A stretch of 64,000 nt of DNA. Source: Cordyceps javanica (lineage: Eukaryota; Ascomycota; Sordariomycetes; Hypocreales; Cordycipitaceae). Positions 45,803 through 58,782 of this stretch are shown here, piece after piece. The translations under genes were made by a program, and so were the position numbers. The notes below the pieces were generated by a model. The model worked only from the letters and a program-made list of their open reading frames with translations, was not told the origin of the DNA and searched no databases. The stretch's first letter is position 1. Each line of letters begins with the position of its first letter. Where the stretch lies: NCBI GenBank assembly GCA_036850795.1, contig JAAECO010000007.1, positions 2,959,001 through 3,023,000 of the forward strand, in the 5' to 3' direction.

Positions 45803-47749
45803 TTCTGCCAGTTTGGGGAGTGCTGGTACAAGAGGAGATGAGGAGACGTGAGCCTCCTCCTTCAAAATAGGTACCAAAACATATTGGGAGCTTGGGCACT
45901 TGGCGCCTGATTTCTAAGGCAGCTAGTGGGTCGTTACGCCTTGGAGCTACGATTGATATCGTTCATGCTCTTTTGGGGAATAATTGGTGGTCTTCTCTTC
46001 TTTCTTTCTTTTGAAGGAAATCTACTCGCGGGTTGTTTTATGGTGAAAACGTTGATCCTAGTCTCTACAGTGGATAAAAACTTGGTTCGATGCTTGTACT
46101 ATTACCAAGGTGCAAGTGTCCATATTTTTTTATTCTTTGATCATTAGCGCAGTACGGCTTGTTGTAGCGGTGCTACACGGCACAAATGGTGGGTAACTAA
46201 TAAGTTATAACACCCCATTCACCATTTGATGAGTTGTCAGGCCATATGTACTTGAACGCCTGTTGCAGCCCTCACTTGCATCTAGGAACTACAATCACGA
46301 CAGGTCGAGAGGTACATGGTGTTTGACCAGTTGAAAGCCGTACCCGAGACGGCCACCCCCAAGGACGATGAGGAAGCTTCGACTTCATGCTCTCTAGTGC
46401 TTGTTTGGTGCGGGGTCGCAGAGCAAGCCTTGTATCAGTAGTCGAGGCTCAGTTTGGCAGGCCGCAAGAATGAGCTTCATTGCGCTCCGCCAGCTGCGCA
46501 CTGTCACCTTCTGGTACAGGCAGTTGGGGAGGCGTGCGTCAATTTTATGGCGCGTGACAAGAGGCCAGCTCACCCGTTTCTCGACGGCGAAAAGCCACTT
46601 GGCAAACCTGGAATGAGCCGCATCCGTGAGGATAGTGTGGACCAAAGAGGTAGCATGATTCAAATACGGGCAACTTGTTCCAGCCGGCAACAAAACACGG
46701 GACTAGCCAAGGGGAGATTGATGAAGCAACGAGGTTATGTAAGTAGGCTGCTGAGACGAGAATTGTCAGCACGGCCGGGCGGCAAAGTCTCCGGGGGGGC
46801 CAATGGGAGCAGCGAGCGAGGTGACGAAATGTAAGAGGTGGGCGGCTAGGGGAGAGTTTTGTGGTGCGATGCTTGTATGAGGATCGGCCGAGATGTGATG
46901 GGAGACGAGGGTGGTGCATGGGAGGGAGATGAGTTGTGAGACGATGGAGTTGTGAGTGATGGCGATGGCGATGGCGATGGATGTTGAAAAAGTTGACAGT
47001 TGATAGTTTGCGGATTGTAGATGACAATGGGGCATGGAAGAGATAAAAAGGTACAAACGTAGAGTAAGAAGTGGTATGTAGGGTAGATCCGTAGGGTGTC
47101 GATGGCCAGATGATTGTGATGGTGACAGATTACTACAAGCAAGCATGTGAGCCTCTAGGTAAAAGTGCTGCACTGAAAAATGCCTACAGGCTCTGTTGGA
47201 GCTGGAGCTTTCGAGCTCTGGACCTCTCAGTGACGTTTGTAGTGGGATGCTGCGCCCCAAATTCAAGCAAACCCCCGCCAACGTCCCCTGTTGACCAGCA
47301 GCCAATGCGCTGAATTACCGAACGAGCTCTGCTTTTATGAGTGGGTTTTCCTGCCATTCAAGACCCCTCATTCGCCCCTCCAAAAAGGTCCTCACTCTCT
47401 CTAGCCGCCCACCTGCTGCTCGCCAGTTTTGCCGACTCCATATATAATAAGTCATCTTGCTATCAAACCGCCATCCCATCTATTCCCATCTCTCTAGCTC
47501 GCCCCAACGTCTGATCTTGTTTCACGCGCCAGCGCTGCTCTTCTTCCGCTTCTTCTTCTTCTTCTCCTTCTCCTTGTACACGGTGCGCCATCATTCCTTT
47601 CCGTTCTCGACGTCGCACATTGCTGTCTGCCCGCATCTGCCATCGTTGTACCCGTTTCTATCTCTCCCATATCTCGGGCACGCCTCTCTGCCCCGCATTC
47701 TCTCTTTTTTGCGCGCGCCCTCCTCCCCCGGGCGCTCAATCTCGCCATC
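45803..47749. other. 1.9-kb intergenic region, promoter and 5' leader of the MAP kinase
   Basis: No gene was recognised. A (GATGGC)-type hexanucleotide repeat lies at about 46958-46980 and pyrimidine-rich (CTT/TTC) tracts at about 47537-47575. The final 350 bp are strongly C/T-rich, typical of leaders of highly expressed fungal genes. Confidence 0.5.
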
Positions 47750-49341
47750 ATGGGCGACCTCCAGGGACGCAAGGTCTTCAAGGTCTTTAACCAGGATTTC
47801 ATTGTCGACGAACGCTACACCGTGACCAAGGAGGTCGGGCAGGGCGCCTACGGTATTGTTTGGTGAGTCGTCGACAGCTTCGTGGCGTCCCGAGCCAACA
47901 GGGTCTGGCAGGCCACGCCTCGTACCCCGCGCCGCGCCGCGCGCCGCCCTCCTCCTCTTCCCCCCTCTACCGACGCCAGCCTCGACTTGGGCAGCCACGG
48001 CTAACCGTTACGCTTTTTCCTTTTCAGTGCCGCCGTCAACAACCAGACCTCCGAGGGCGTCGCCATCAAAAAAGTTACCAATGTCTTTTCCAAGAAGATT
48101 CTCGCCAAGCGTGCGCTGCGCGAAATAAAGCTGCTCCAGCACTTTCGCGGCCATCGCAATGTGCGCCAAGCCCTCCCGACCCCGTGCCCGCCCGCAACCC
48201 GGCTAATGGTTTCGCCAGATTACGTGTCTCTACGACATGGACATTCCTCGGCCCAATGATTTCAACGAGACGTATCTATACGAAGGTGAACCCAGCTCCT
48301 TTCCTCGCCCTGTCGGAACACTCGTCGCTAACGCCCCGCAGAGCTCATGGAGTGCGATTTGGCTGCCATTATTCGCTCAGGACAGCCCTTGACCGACGCG
48401 CACTTTCAGTCCTTCATCTACCAGATTCTCTGCGGCCTCAAGTACATTCACTCCGCCAACGTCCTGCACCGTGACTTGAAACCGGGCAACCTACTCGTCA
48501 ACGCCGACTGCGAGCTCAAGATTTGCGACTTTGGTCTTGCCCGTGGCTTCTCGGTCGACCCCCAGGAGAATGCCGGTTACATGACAGAATACGTCGCCAC
48601 TCGATGGTACCGTGCGCCTGAGATTATGCTGAGCTTCCAGAGCTACACCAAAGCTAGTGCGTACATGGTGATTCCTGTCTGCGAAACCACCCTGCTGATT
48701 AACCCTACCTAGTTGACGTGTGGTCTGTGGGCTGCATTCTCGCCGAGCTCCTTGGTGGCCGACCCTTCTTCAAGGGCCGTGATTATGTCGACCAGCTCAA
48801 CCAAATTCTTCACATCCTCGGAACACCAAACGAGGAGACGCTCTCGCGCATCGGCTCGCCCCGCGCCCAGGAATACGTCCGCAACCTGCCATTCATGCCC
48901 AAGAGGTCCTTCCCCAGCCTCTTCCCCAACGCCAACCCCGATGCGCTGGACCTGCTCGATAAGATGCTGGCTTTTGACCCGTCGGCGCGCATTAGTGTCG
49001 AGCAGGCCCTCGAGCATCCATACCTGCACATCTGGCACGACGCCTCGGACGAGCCCGACTGTCCCACAACCTTCAACTTTGACTTTGAAGTCGTCGAGGA
49101 GGTGCCGGAGATGCGACGCATGATTCTTGACGAGGTGATGCGCTTCCGACAAATGGTCCGCACAGTGCCCGCCTCGGGCCCCGCGCTTACGCAGATGCAG
49201 CAGCAACAGCAGAGCCAGGTGCCGATGCCTCAGGGGTCGACGCAGTGGAAGTCGGAGGATCCCCGTCCCCAGGAGTACTTGGGCGGCGCCAACGGCCTCG
49301 AGCAGGACTTGGCTGGGGGTCTGGACGCCAGCATGAGATAG
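47750..49341 (+). CDS. SLT2: Cell-wall-integrity MAP kinase (Slt2/Mpk1/Mps1 type)
   Basis: The model is join(47750..47862, 48028..48160, 48219..48285, 48342..48656, 48713..49341), 418 aa, the usual length for this family. It is a Ser/Thr kinase ending the Pkc1-Bck1-Mkk1 cascade. Visible are the Gly loop GQGAYGIV (about 31-38), VAIKK (ATP-binding Lys), the RALREIKLLQHFRGHRN helix, the catalytic loop HRDLKPGNLL, DFGLARG, the dual-phosphorylation TEY at about 186-188 with TRWYRAPE, VDVWSVGCI, and the common docking region PDCPTTFNFDFE. The C-terminal tail has a Gln run and ends DASMR. Splice junctions match this highly conserved protein, so the model is secure. Confidence 0.97.
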
Positions 49342-50340
49342 CCATGTGCACTCCGTCTGGGCAGAACGTGCCAAGCAGCATATTTTAAGCCCTCGTGCCA
49401 CGCCCTGCACGTTGACACGGTAGTTGGGGTAGCAGCCAGCCAAGAAAAGAAAAAAAGGTCGAAAGTTTGTTGGATTCCTAATGACCAATGATAACATATG
49501 AACGAAAAAAGAAACCCCAATTTTGAGAAACGAGCCAAAGTGACGTGGATGCCTGTACAATCTCCGTAGGCGCCAGGAACACAACCTGCCTGCCAAGCCT
49601 GAGGTGTCGGCGGTGGGTCGACTCCATTGCCGAGGGCATGGTATTGCAGCGAGGCGGACTCGTATGTGCCAAGAGATGTATTGATCCAGACATATGAAAA
49701 AAAAAAAAAAAAAAAGGATCCGCATGCACATGATGCCAAGTTGCAGGGTTGTGCGTGTGGCCTGTATTGGTTTGTTTCTATAATAATAGCGTACATGTTA
49801 TTGGATGCGGGATTGGCGCGCGCCCGTGTTTCACCGGCATTGCTTCTCCACCATTGACTACGAATGCCAATGCCGCCCGATGGAAGAAGACCGAGGCAAC
49901 TGACCGCAGATGAAGCATGAAATTAAATGAAATTCTTGCCAAGGGAAAAAAGAAAAGCCGCATCTTTCAAAAAACTAAAAGTCATTTAGATTTTTCTATG
50001 TACATCTCTAGCGATTGAATCCCTCGTTTCCGTCATAAAAAAACGTAAAAACGGTGTAAGAAAGAAAAGCAGATACAATATAAACCTTTATATGCCAAAC
50101 GAGCCGTATGAATGCAAATATGACAACAATAAAAGAAAAAGAAGGAAAAAACAATAAAACAATAAAACTGATGCCCGCATCCCAAGTTTTTAGCCTCCCC
50201 TAAGAAAAAGCAGAAACAGGTACAACATTAAAGGTATCTAGCGAGCGGAAAGAAAGGGAAAAAAAAAGACTGAAAAAGGACGGCGACGGAAACCATGGTC
50301 GTCTTTTCCTCCTCAGAACACTAGTGGATGTGTGGTTGTT
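49342..50340. other. Intergenic 3' region between convergent genes
   Basis: About 1 kb, A-rich, with an A19 tract near 49697-49715 and several shorter A runs up to 50280. It holds 3' UTRs of the MAP kinase and the DUF3455 gene. No gene was recognised; the 340-codon antisense frame ending near 48709 is a shadow of the MAP kinase. Confidence 0.5.
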
Positions 50341-51244
50341 TTAACCGTAGAACCAGTAGGTGGCGGTGTAGCTGGTGCTGTCGTCGCCGGCGCCCTTGGC
50401 GCAGCCGTGGGAGTTTCCGCCGGCGGTGAGGACGCGGTAGACAAACTTGGCCGGGCCGACGGCGTCGGGGGTGGCGCTGAGCTTCAGCCAGGCGACGGCG
50501 CCGGTGCCGTCGGGCCCGGCGGAGGCGTCGGCGGGCGCGTTGGCGGCCTCGTCCTTTTTGGAGGTGAGGAAGATGCGGCCGTCGTCGAGAAGGAAGGAGG
50601 GCACGCCCTTGTCGGTGAAGAAGTGGTGGCCGAGGTAGGCGAGAGGCTCGGCGACGCCCTCGACGGTCAGGCCGGAGGGCGGAGAGACGAAAGGCTCGGT
50701 CAGGGAGGCGCCCGGGTGGGCCGGGTCGGTGCGGTTGCGGTCATTGTCGAGGCGCAGCGGCACGGGCTGGGCGCCGGCGAGGACGTCGCCGGGCAGGGCG
50801 GCGAAACGGGCCTCGGAGGCGAGCGAGCGCGCGCCCTGGCCCGGGTAGAGCGGGCGGGCGTCGTAGAGCACGGCGAGGGCGCCGGCGGCGACGGGGTCGG
50901 CGCCCTGCGCGGCGCACGTGTAGTTTTGGATGCCGTAGCCCAGGGCAATGTGCAGCAGCTCGAGGCCCTCGGGAGGGTTGGTGAGTTGCTTGCCTGTGTG
51001 GGAGCGCGTGTTAGTTGCAGGTCAGCTCTTTAAGGTTTGGGGGAAAGGGTCAAGGATGGGTTTTTGTGTTGTCAATGAGACGAGACAATTGAACCAATCA
51101 AGATCAAAAAAGGAAGAAAGACATACCGGTACCGGTAACGGGAAGCGTGGGAGTCACTGGCTTCGTGTTGGGAGCCTTGCAGGCAGCCGGGGCAGCAATG
51201 ACGGAAGCCACCGAGGCGAGGAGGACGAGTGTCTTGGAAAGCAT
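50341..51244 (-). CDS. Secreted DUF3455 family protein
   Basis: The model is complement(50341..50993, 51127..51244), 256 aa, with a 133-nt intron after codon 39. A signal peptide covers residues 1-17 (MLSKTLVLLASVASVIA). The mature protein has the DUF3455 pattern: ELLHIALGYGIQNYTC, GALAVLYDARPLY, YLGHHFFTD, PSFLLDDG, AVAWLKLSA, FVYRVLTAGGNSHGC, and the aromatic end TATYWFYG. The family is often mislabelled malate dehydrogenase; its true function is unknown. It is probably secreted or cell-wall associated. Very high GC in exon 2 makes long shadow frames on the plus strand. Confidence 0.88.
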
Positions 51245-52857
51245 CTTGAGGACGACGACGAAGACCAAAGACGAAGACGAAGAAGAGACGTAGAGAGGAA
51301 GTAGAAGAAGAAGAAGAAGAAGTAAAGAAAAAAGAAGAAGAAAATAAGAAAAGAAGAAAGGAAAAAAAAAAAAAGACAAAGGAAGAGAAGAATGTATGTA
51401 TGTCTTAGATGGCGGTTGTTGAAGATGAGATCTGGAAAAGTCCGGATTGGGAGAGGATTGTCTCGGGTATAAGTATCCAAGTCGAGGATTTGGCAAAAAG
51501 GTTCTTGACAAGATTGCAAACAACGACTAGGCCAACGGGGTCGTCACACAAAAAGAGGCGTCCTTTCCCAGAATAGATTTGCTGCAGTGTAATAACGTGG
51601 TAATATTGAGTGTGTGTGTGTGTGGGCGGGTGGGTTGGTTGGTTGGTCAAGGGGGGGGGAGGGGGGTGGTGATAACTCCGTCAGGGCGCTTGCAGGAGAG
51701 AGTGGAAAGTAAAAAAAGTCAGGGCGTATTGCTTGGCTAGCGGGCGAGAGAGAGTTGTCTATTCTTTCAGATTCACGAGGAAAGAGAAGCAGAGAAAAAG
51801 AGAGAAGAAGCAAATATCGTGAGGAGTTTTATGGTGATGGTGGTGGTGGTGAGTGTGCTTCTTTCTTCCTCTTCCCCGGCTTCCATCGAAGGAGGCTGGG
51901 GTTACTCTTATATCCAGAAGAGACTGGGGGCTGGCAACCATACCGACAAGATGCTCGCTAACAAACTATACACGAGCATTGTTTTTTTTCCCTCGCACGA
52001 CCCAAGCGTTTGGGATAAATTCCTTTTTTTTTTTTTTTTGCCCTTTTCCCCTTCCTCCTCAGAGAGCCCTCCTAGAAAAAAGCCACACCGGCGTCTCTTA
52101 CAGCCCACGCCAGCCTCCTTCTTCGTTTCCCTACTTACCAGTAGGTATCCGTACTTACTCTTTCTTTGTACAGCTTTCCCCCCCTCCCCTCGGGCCTCCT
52201 CTACTTGCAGCTTTTCTTCTGACGGCGGGGCCACATCTACCCCAGCTCCCAACGCCACCATGTACGGGCGGTAGTAGGTTGTGGGCTGGGGCTGGGCTGA
52301 CACGCTAAAAATGAGTGGACGGGGGGGGGGGGAAGGGGGGACGGATGCCGGACGCTAGCATCAAAAGAGGCAAGTAGAACAAAGTAACATGTTTGTCCAG
52401 TCCAGTCACTAGCGAGTTATTAGTAGAAAACTGTACGGAGTAGAAAAGGAAGCTTGGCGGAGTCGGTGGGTGGTGGTTGTGGTGGTTGGCTAAAGGCGCA
52501 TCCAAATGCCGATGCGACCCCCAAAGCTCCAAAGAGGGCAAATGCTATTCCCGTGGAGATAGGAAAGTGAAAATGTTGTTTCCCATGTTGCAGTCATGGT
52601 GGCTATCCGAATCGATAGTTTTTTTTTTTTTTCGGTAAATTAATTTTTACTTTGGGCTGGACTCAAGAGACCCAAGACACCACGAGGCGACAGCCCCATT
52701 GTACACGGCGGCGAGGCTCGCTGGCTGGCTTGCCTGCCTGCCTGTCTGTCTGATTCCACAGTCCCCCGCTCAGCCATAGTAAGCCTGACCTGGCCTGTTT
52801 TTATTTCTAGCACACGGCGTCGAGGACAGAGTGAGGGGTAGGACTGTAGCGAGTGAT

Positions 52858-52888
52858 GGTGGTGGTGGTGGTGGTGGTGGTGGTGGTG
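52858..52888. repeat. (GGT)n microsatellite
   Basis: About ten GGT units in a row, followed by an imperfect unit. Not within a supported gene. Confidence 0.95.
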
Positions 52889-53340
52889 ACGATGGTGTAG
52901 GACCGCTTTGTAATACCGGGCAACTTGCTTCCATGATGGAATCGAAAACATTCGCTCGTTGGAGGTGGGGGTGAAGGGGGAATGATGAATCCTTGATATT
53001 GGGACACACACACACCCCGTTGCCGGTATTGGGCCTCCGGATCAGCAATCGGCCTTCTGCACGTCAGATTAAGACATCATTTACCCATCACAGTAAACAA
53101 TGGTGGTTGTGTGGGACGGGACAAGCAAGAAGGAATGGCAACAAAACCAGGGTCCTTTCATTGTATTATCTGCGTGTGTGCGTGTGCGTGTGTGCGTTGC
53201 ATGGAAAAACTCACCCTTGGCTTTTAGCCCCCCCCTTTCTTCTCCATACGCATGCACCCATGCATACCGCATCTTTTCCTTGGCTCGCAAAATGTCCCGA
53301 CTCTGCGTCGCAAGGATTTCCCATGCAGCGCCCGGATAAG

Positions 53341-53363
53341 GAGGAGGAGGAGGAGGAGGAGGG
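53341..53363. repeat. (GGA)n microsatellite
   Basis: About seven to eight GAG/GGA units in a row in the gene-poor region. Confidence 0.9.
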
Positions 53364-54179
53364 CCACTCACTGCTCTTGCGCAACCGAAATCTCCACCGA
53401 GGCCATCTCGCACCACATGTGTGCCTACGGGCGCTTACCAAGTTACCAGGCAACCAGGTCAGTATCATCAGTATGACAGCTCTTCTTTGCCCACACACAC
53501 CCCTCCCTCTCCGTCTCTGTCTCTGTCTCCCCGGCTCCACACGAGCTTGTGTGCTGGTTGGTGCCAGGCTGCCAGCTAGCCATTGGAAGCAGCTTGTAGC
53601 CCCAAATATAGAAACCCCGATGGATTTTATGGACCGCCTTCTTACCAGTATTAGTGTGGGCGGCTAAGTAGTTACTGACCGTCTTCGGCCGCCATGAACG
53701 AACCTGGCTGGCATCGTCACCGACCGACCGGCTCTTGCGCGGACGGTTCATCCGGGTTAATCGGCACACGGTAATACCACCTGATGAATCTCTCTCGGTA
53801 TTACTTTTTTTTGTTCACACACACTCTCTCAAAGCTGCAGAGAACCCTGAGAAAAACCACGTTTTTCACACCAAGTCACCAGCCCCCCCCCCACACCCCG
53901 CCCATTGTTGCTGTTTCCAACATGGCCTAGCTCTCTCTTGTTGTTTTTCTTTTCCCGTTTCAGAGCTGCTGGGCACGGGAGATGAGCGAACGCGTGCAAG
54001 GGGGCGGAACACTAAAACATTTTTTTTCTTGCTTCCCCGTGGCTCGGACGGATGCTGATGGCGGAAACAAGAGAGAGAAAAAACCCCCCCCCCAAAGACC
54101 AAGTATTGTTTTAGCGATGCAAGCCTTCACAGGTCCTGAAACGGGGATGAGATACGCGATGCCCCCCCTTGGTGTAAGC

Positions 54180-54182
<3 letters not shown>

Positions 54183-54213
<31 letters not shown>
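54183..54213. repeat. (GT)n microsatellite
   Basis: About fifteen GT units, flanked by GC-rich unique sequence. Confidence 0.95.
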
Positions 54214-54216
<3 letters not shown>

Positions 54217-56448
54217 CCGTCCCGCCTCGAGAGTATCTTGGCTGTCGGCGCTTGCCCGGCTGGACTACTTGACAGTCTCTGTGATGCAGAGCTATAGACT
54301 CGACGAAATAAATGCCAACAGGGCCTGCACTCGCGGCTACGCGGGATCCTTGCTTTGCACGCCTCTTCTTCCAACTGACGCGGCAGCCTCCCTTGGCCCT
54401 CGGGTCGCAATGCCAACGCCGCCCATCCCATTCAGCCCTGTGAGAAGAAGTCTGAGGCAGCCTTACCCCCGTCTCAATCACATCATCAGCATCACGGCGC
54501 TCTTTCCGATCTCAGCCGTCAATGCGTTTTCAAAAACACCAACTGAAGCCTCACAATTTTTCCCCCTTCTTCGCTTAGTTCCGGACCCCCCCCTTGAGCC
54601 CACTTGGCCATGTGAGTCCTGAACCCATTTCGACAACTGTTTCAACTAAAACTTGGGTATGCACGCTCGATTCCGGACAGCGAGGAGAGGAATAGGACGA
54701 ACAAGAAGAAAAAGAAAAAAGTCTTGCGTTTCAGATGAGCTTTCAAAATTTTGGCTGAGGCGAGCGCATTGACCTCCCAAACGGCTGCGTCCGTTTTAGT
54801 GCGGGAAAATAAATGGTTCGTCAAACGGAAACATGCTCGGGCAAGATGCAGGAACATGAAACTCGATAGCTTGTCAAAGTTGTGTTTTATGCAAAACAAC
54901 GCACGCTGGGGGCGTCTCTCGCCTCATCACGCGATGCACACAAGGCCATGGATCTGCCTTGTTCACTGCTTCATGCTCAGCTCGTCGCAGCCTCATGGGC
55001 GGCCGAGCGGGCGGGCGGGCGGCCGTTGGCAAAACAGAGGCTTGATTGACGGCTGGAGCTGTGGGAAAATGCACAAAGTAGTGTTTCACGTCGAGGTGCA
55101 AAACATCACCAGCCCATCGTGGACTGCGCGCGCTCGGTCTACACCGAATGACATTGAGACGCCCCGGCATAATCTTCCGACAAGGAAAAGGGCTTGGCCG
55201 TCAGGTGTGGTGTAAGCCAACTTGGAGACGGGATTATCCATGTTGGAGATGGATTCCGTATTCGGGAGTCCGCTCCGGAAGCTCTCCTTCAAAGGCTGGT
55301 CCGGCTCAACGGTGGTCGTGCGCTGAGCGAGCGTTGCTATCCGCTAGCTTACTAGGAAAGCGGACAGAGTCAGCTCGACCTGTGATCGTGCAACGCCGCG
55401 AATCTGCCCCAGCTGGTCAGGGCCAGCCCTTGCCAGCAGCGAGATCGAAAGCCGGCTAGTGTGACAATGGGTAGCGGACGGGTTGACGGGTCGCACGCAA
55501 ACATGTTGACCAATGCTCAAACAAAGGATCGCTGACACGTCATCTACGCGGTACCAAGTTCCGGCGGCAGTGCCTGGCCATGAGTTGCTGTGACCGCATT
55601 CATTCTGGTCATGAAGAAAAGATGCATCGCAAAATACCGTGTGATGTAATGTCATCGCACGCCGCACTGGACAACATCGACCGGATCCGATGCGATGCGC
55701 CACAAGCACCAGCACAATGAGACTGATGCCGCCATCACAAGCTGCCTTGGAGCTGCCTTGTTCATTCGATCGAGCTTCACCCTCTCAGAGGCCTCGTGCA
55801 AGGTCAGTGCTGGCGACAACCGCATCAACGAGTCAATCGAAACGCAACATCTCGATGGGTGCACTAGCCTCATTCGCGTTAATTAGTTCGGACACGGGCC
55901 GGCTCTCCACAGCGCTAATAAAATCACAGGAAACGTCCCAGCCACTTTTCACAGAATGGCAAGCATACCCCAGTCCAGTACCAGAAGTCGATGAGTCAAT
56001 AGATGCCCTCGCATTTCCCACGTGCTCCTGGCTGCAAAAGACAGACAAGCAAGCATCATCTACTAGATGGATGCGTGCACGAAAGGGAAGAGATGTCTGC
56101 CAGCCATCTTTTGTGACCGGCCAAGCTTGCCACGGGGACGGGTGTCGGTTCGGGGCTCATTCCTGTAAGAGTCATCCGCGCAAGCGGCTCGCCCGTTGCC
56201 CTCTGCCCAAAGAAAAAACATAGTGATTCAAGTTCCCCGGTATAAGCGTGGTCATCATTCTCGATGGTAAAACAGCAAGTGTCGCAGCAAGCATCAGCGC
56301 AAGTCGCTTTGAGGTTTCGGTCGATTGTGCCAAGGGACCGGGAGCCCTGATACAGGTAAACAGTTTAGACCCGGGTGATGGAAGCGTCTGATGCTGGTCA
56401 TTCTCGTAGTAAAAATTGACAAAACTTGAGGTTGTTAATACAGAGAGC

Positions 56449-58097
56449 TCATTCTTTATTGAAACATGGCTCATCTTGAGCAAAGGCCTCCTTGAGGTCC
56501 TTTATGTAGTCATTCCTCTCATTCACCTTCTTCTCTACAAAGCTCGATGCCTGCTGTACCCAGTAGAAATAAAACACTTTATCAAATATGGACTGGTTAG
56601 GGTGATTCTTGTTGAAATTGGGCTGGATGTTGCTGTTGAATATGTTGTAAGCGCCCTTGGGTATCGTTGCGGCCTTGAAGTACCAGAAGGTGCCATTCTC
56701 CCACGATTCCAGCTGCATGGCCGCGTGCTTGTTTGAGCCGCTCCGTTGAATCTCCTCCTCGGTGTAGATGGAGATGTATTCATTTAGAACTTGTGCGTAT
56801 TCCTCGAGGTCGTCGCGATCGTCAAACCCATCGACAGACTTGGATGTCAGCCAGTGTGGAGGGGCCTGCATCTCGGCGGGTAGAGTATGAGTCCATTCAA
56901 GATCAATAACACATCGGACATTCCATTGCTCGTCGACGAATATATTGTTTTGACTCAAGTCGTTTAGGGTGACATAGAATGGCCCTTGACGAGTGTCGGG
57001 GTTTATGAAGTGATGCATAATCGCTCGCATACCAGCACTCGCTGCCAATTGGCGTTGGCCGTCCTCCTCGTCAAAGATGGCGTTTGGCTGTTTGTCCAGC
57101 TTGCGATCTTGCAATGACAGCAAGTCGGAGATGTATGATTCCACTTCCGCATACGTGCGCCCACGAGGTATTCCCGAAAAGATGTCCTCATTCTCTAGCA
57201 TATGCATATACATGTTTAGTGGTCTATTGCATAGACTAATGCTGTTGCTGTTGTCGCCCTGGAATGAAAAGGATCCGAGTCGAGGTTGAGGTATCGAGTT
57301 CATGGACAAACTGATGCGTGCCAGTCCGCGGAACAGATTCTCTCTACGGCTCTTGTCATGACAGTATTTGGACCAAGACAAGGCGAGACTTTCCCCCTCC
57401 GCCTCACTCATGAGGAGAAACCCAGAAGCGAGGCTATGGCGAGTCGCATGGCGCGAGTATTGTGTCGGGACAGCGGAGTAGCCGAGAAGACACGCGAAGA
57501 CACGGCGGAGTCCTGTCCAAGCTCTGCGCCACCAACATGTGGGCTTTTGAGGACGTGTATGCTGGGGAAGCGTCAGCTAGGGAGAGCCATTATGGCGATT
57601 ACACATACTATTGAGCCATCGGGCAGTCCAAAAGCATATAGTGTAGGAATCGGTACATCCGGGCAGTGCTCCTGTAGCCAGAGATAGGTGGCGGTTTCTG
57701 TACGAAGCTTTTCTTCCAGGTTGCCTGGAAAGGGGCGTCCTCCGATGCGGTGCGAAAATGGAAGACGCAAGTACGCATTTTTACCAGATGGCAGCCATAC
57801 AATAATGGCAACGTTGAAACTGCCATGCCTCCATGCTCTGGGGTTTCTGTGAATCTCGCACGTTTGAACCTGAAGCAATGCGCAAATCATATTCTCCAGC
57901 TCGACGGTTTGCTCCAGGATCGACGCGTAGAATTGCTTTTGGAGCTCCGCGTAGCGCATCGAAAATAACACATTTTCCTCTCTGTCAATCGCATCCGCTA
58001 GGGCATCAGACGCTTCAGCGACAGTCTTGGATGACATCTTTGCCAAGTTGATGCAGAGGTTGTTGTGCAGCGGCATGACCCTTAATGTTCTGAGCAT
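56449..58097 (-). CDS. APH-type phosphotransferase family protein, two exons
   Basis: The model is complement(56449..57561, 57609..58097), 533 aa, with a 47-nt intron. The N-terminal part (WRHGSFNVAIIVWLPSGKNAYLRLPF, then RTETATYLWLQEHCPDVPIPTLYAFG) is the APH N-lobe with its Glu helix and the PxPxx strand. The second exon gives ASGFLLMSEAEGE (hinge), YVTLNDLSQNNIFVDEQW (catalytic loop, with Asp and Asn present but the usual His replaced by Leu) and VIDLEWTHTLPAE (metal-binding Asp). The C-terminal helices are long, as in the large fungal APH subfamily. It probably phosphorylates an unknown small molecule. The first of several in-frame ATGs was used; MPLHNN or MSSKTV are alternatives. Confidence 0.82.
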
Positions 58098-58782
58098 CTG
58101 CCTGGTGGCCCTCGTGGAGTGGGTGGGGCATCTGAAAGAAATGGTAGTACTAGGATGGATATACTTACTGAGCTATCGAATAGATAGATATAAGATAACT
58201 TACAAAAATTAAAAAATAATATATTCAATATTATATTAAAAGATTGTATATTCTAAATGTAAGAAGAGTAAGAATATAAGGAAAGAAAAAACTATATTCT
58301 AAAAATGTTTGAAAACTACATGTTAAAAAACGACATTTTAAATTTTTCTTGAAATATTTGCTTAAAAATGATGATTTGAAACAATATGTCAATCATCTGA
58401 ATTCGTTCAAAGTCCTTGCCGCGATATACCATGAGTGTCATGAGAGAGACCTGCTATCTCTGCTTCGGCGCTCGCCCTCCGAGTCAAATACAATACGGAC
58501 TGCTACTCCCGCAGCGAAATACATTATGAGCTGCTTTCATCAACAAATTCCCTGATAGCCAATGATGTGTTAATTATTCACGCATTTTGTATAGTTTTTT
58601 GTACTCACAGCATGGCAGTGTGCTTTAGTGTGGCCCGGAAAAAGACGAGGGCATACGTGGAGCACGTTTCTGCCCTGCAATGTTGAACTTGACGTGGCGA
58701 CGTATATAGAATAATACTCGTAGCTGTTTTATACCGGATATCTGCCCGTTTCTAGGACCTACTACATTCCGGAGCGCCGCCT
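58098..58782. other. AT-rich region upstream of the third APH gene
   Basis: 58170-58380 is very A/T-rich with runs such as AATAATATATTCAATA, consistent with a decayed repeat. A short frame at 58349..58555 may be a further relic but is not identifiable. Confidence 0.45.

Larger units (their letters stand above)
51245..56448. other. 5.2-kb gene-poor region rich in simple repeats
   Basis: I could not support a gene. The sequence holds many microsatellites and homopolymers: AAG/AAAG-rich DNA at 51290-51390, GGT-type repeats near 51834-51850 and 52858-52888, a T run near 52025, a G run near 52321, T14 near 52619, GGA repeats at 53341-53363, and (GT)n at 54183-54213. The first about 400 bp are the purine/pyrimidine-rich leader of the DUF3455 gene. 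Open frames are short and driven by repeats. Confidence 0.55.

Noticed and set aside
48709..49731. 340-codon minus-strand frame
   Set aside because: It lies antisense to the last exon of the MAP kinase and runs into its 3' region; the opposite strand is certain.
50332..51033. 233-codon plus-strand frame
   Set aside because: It is a GC-driven shadow antisense to the DUF3455 gene; Gly/Val/Arg-rich composition and a non-natural protein pattern.
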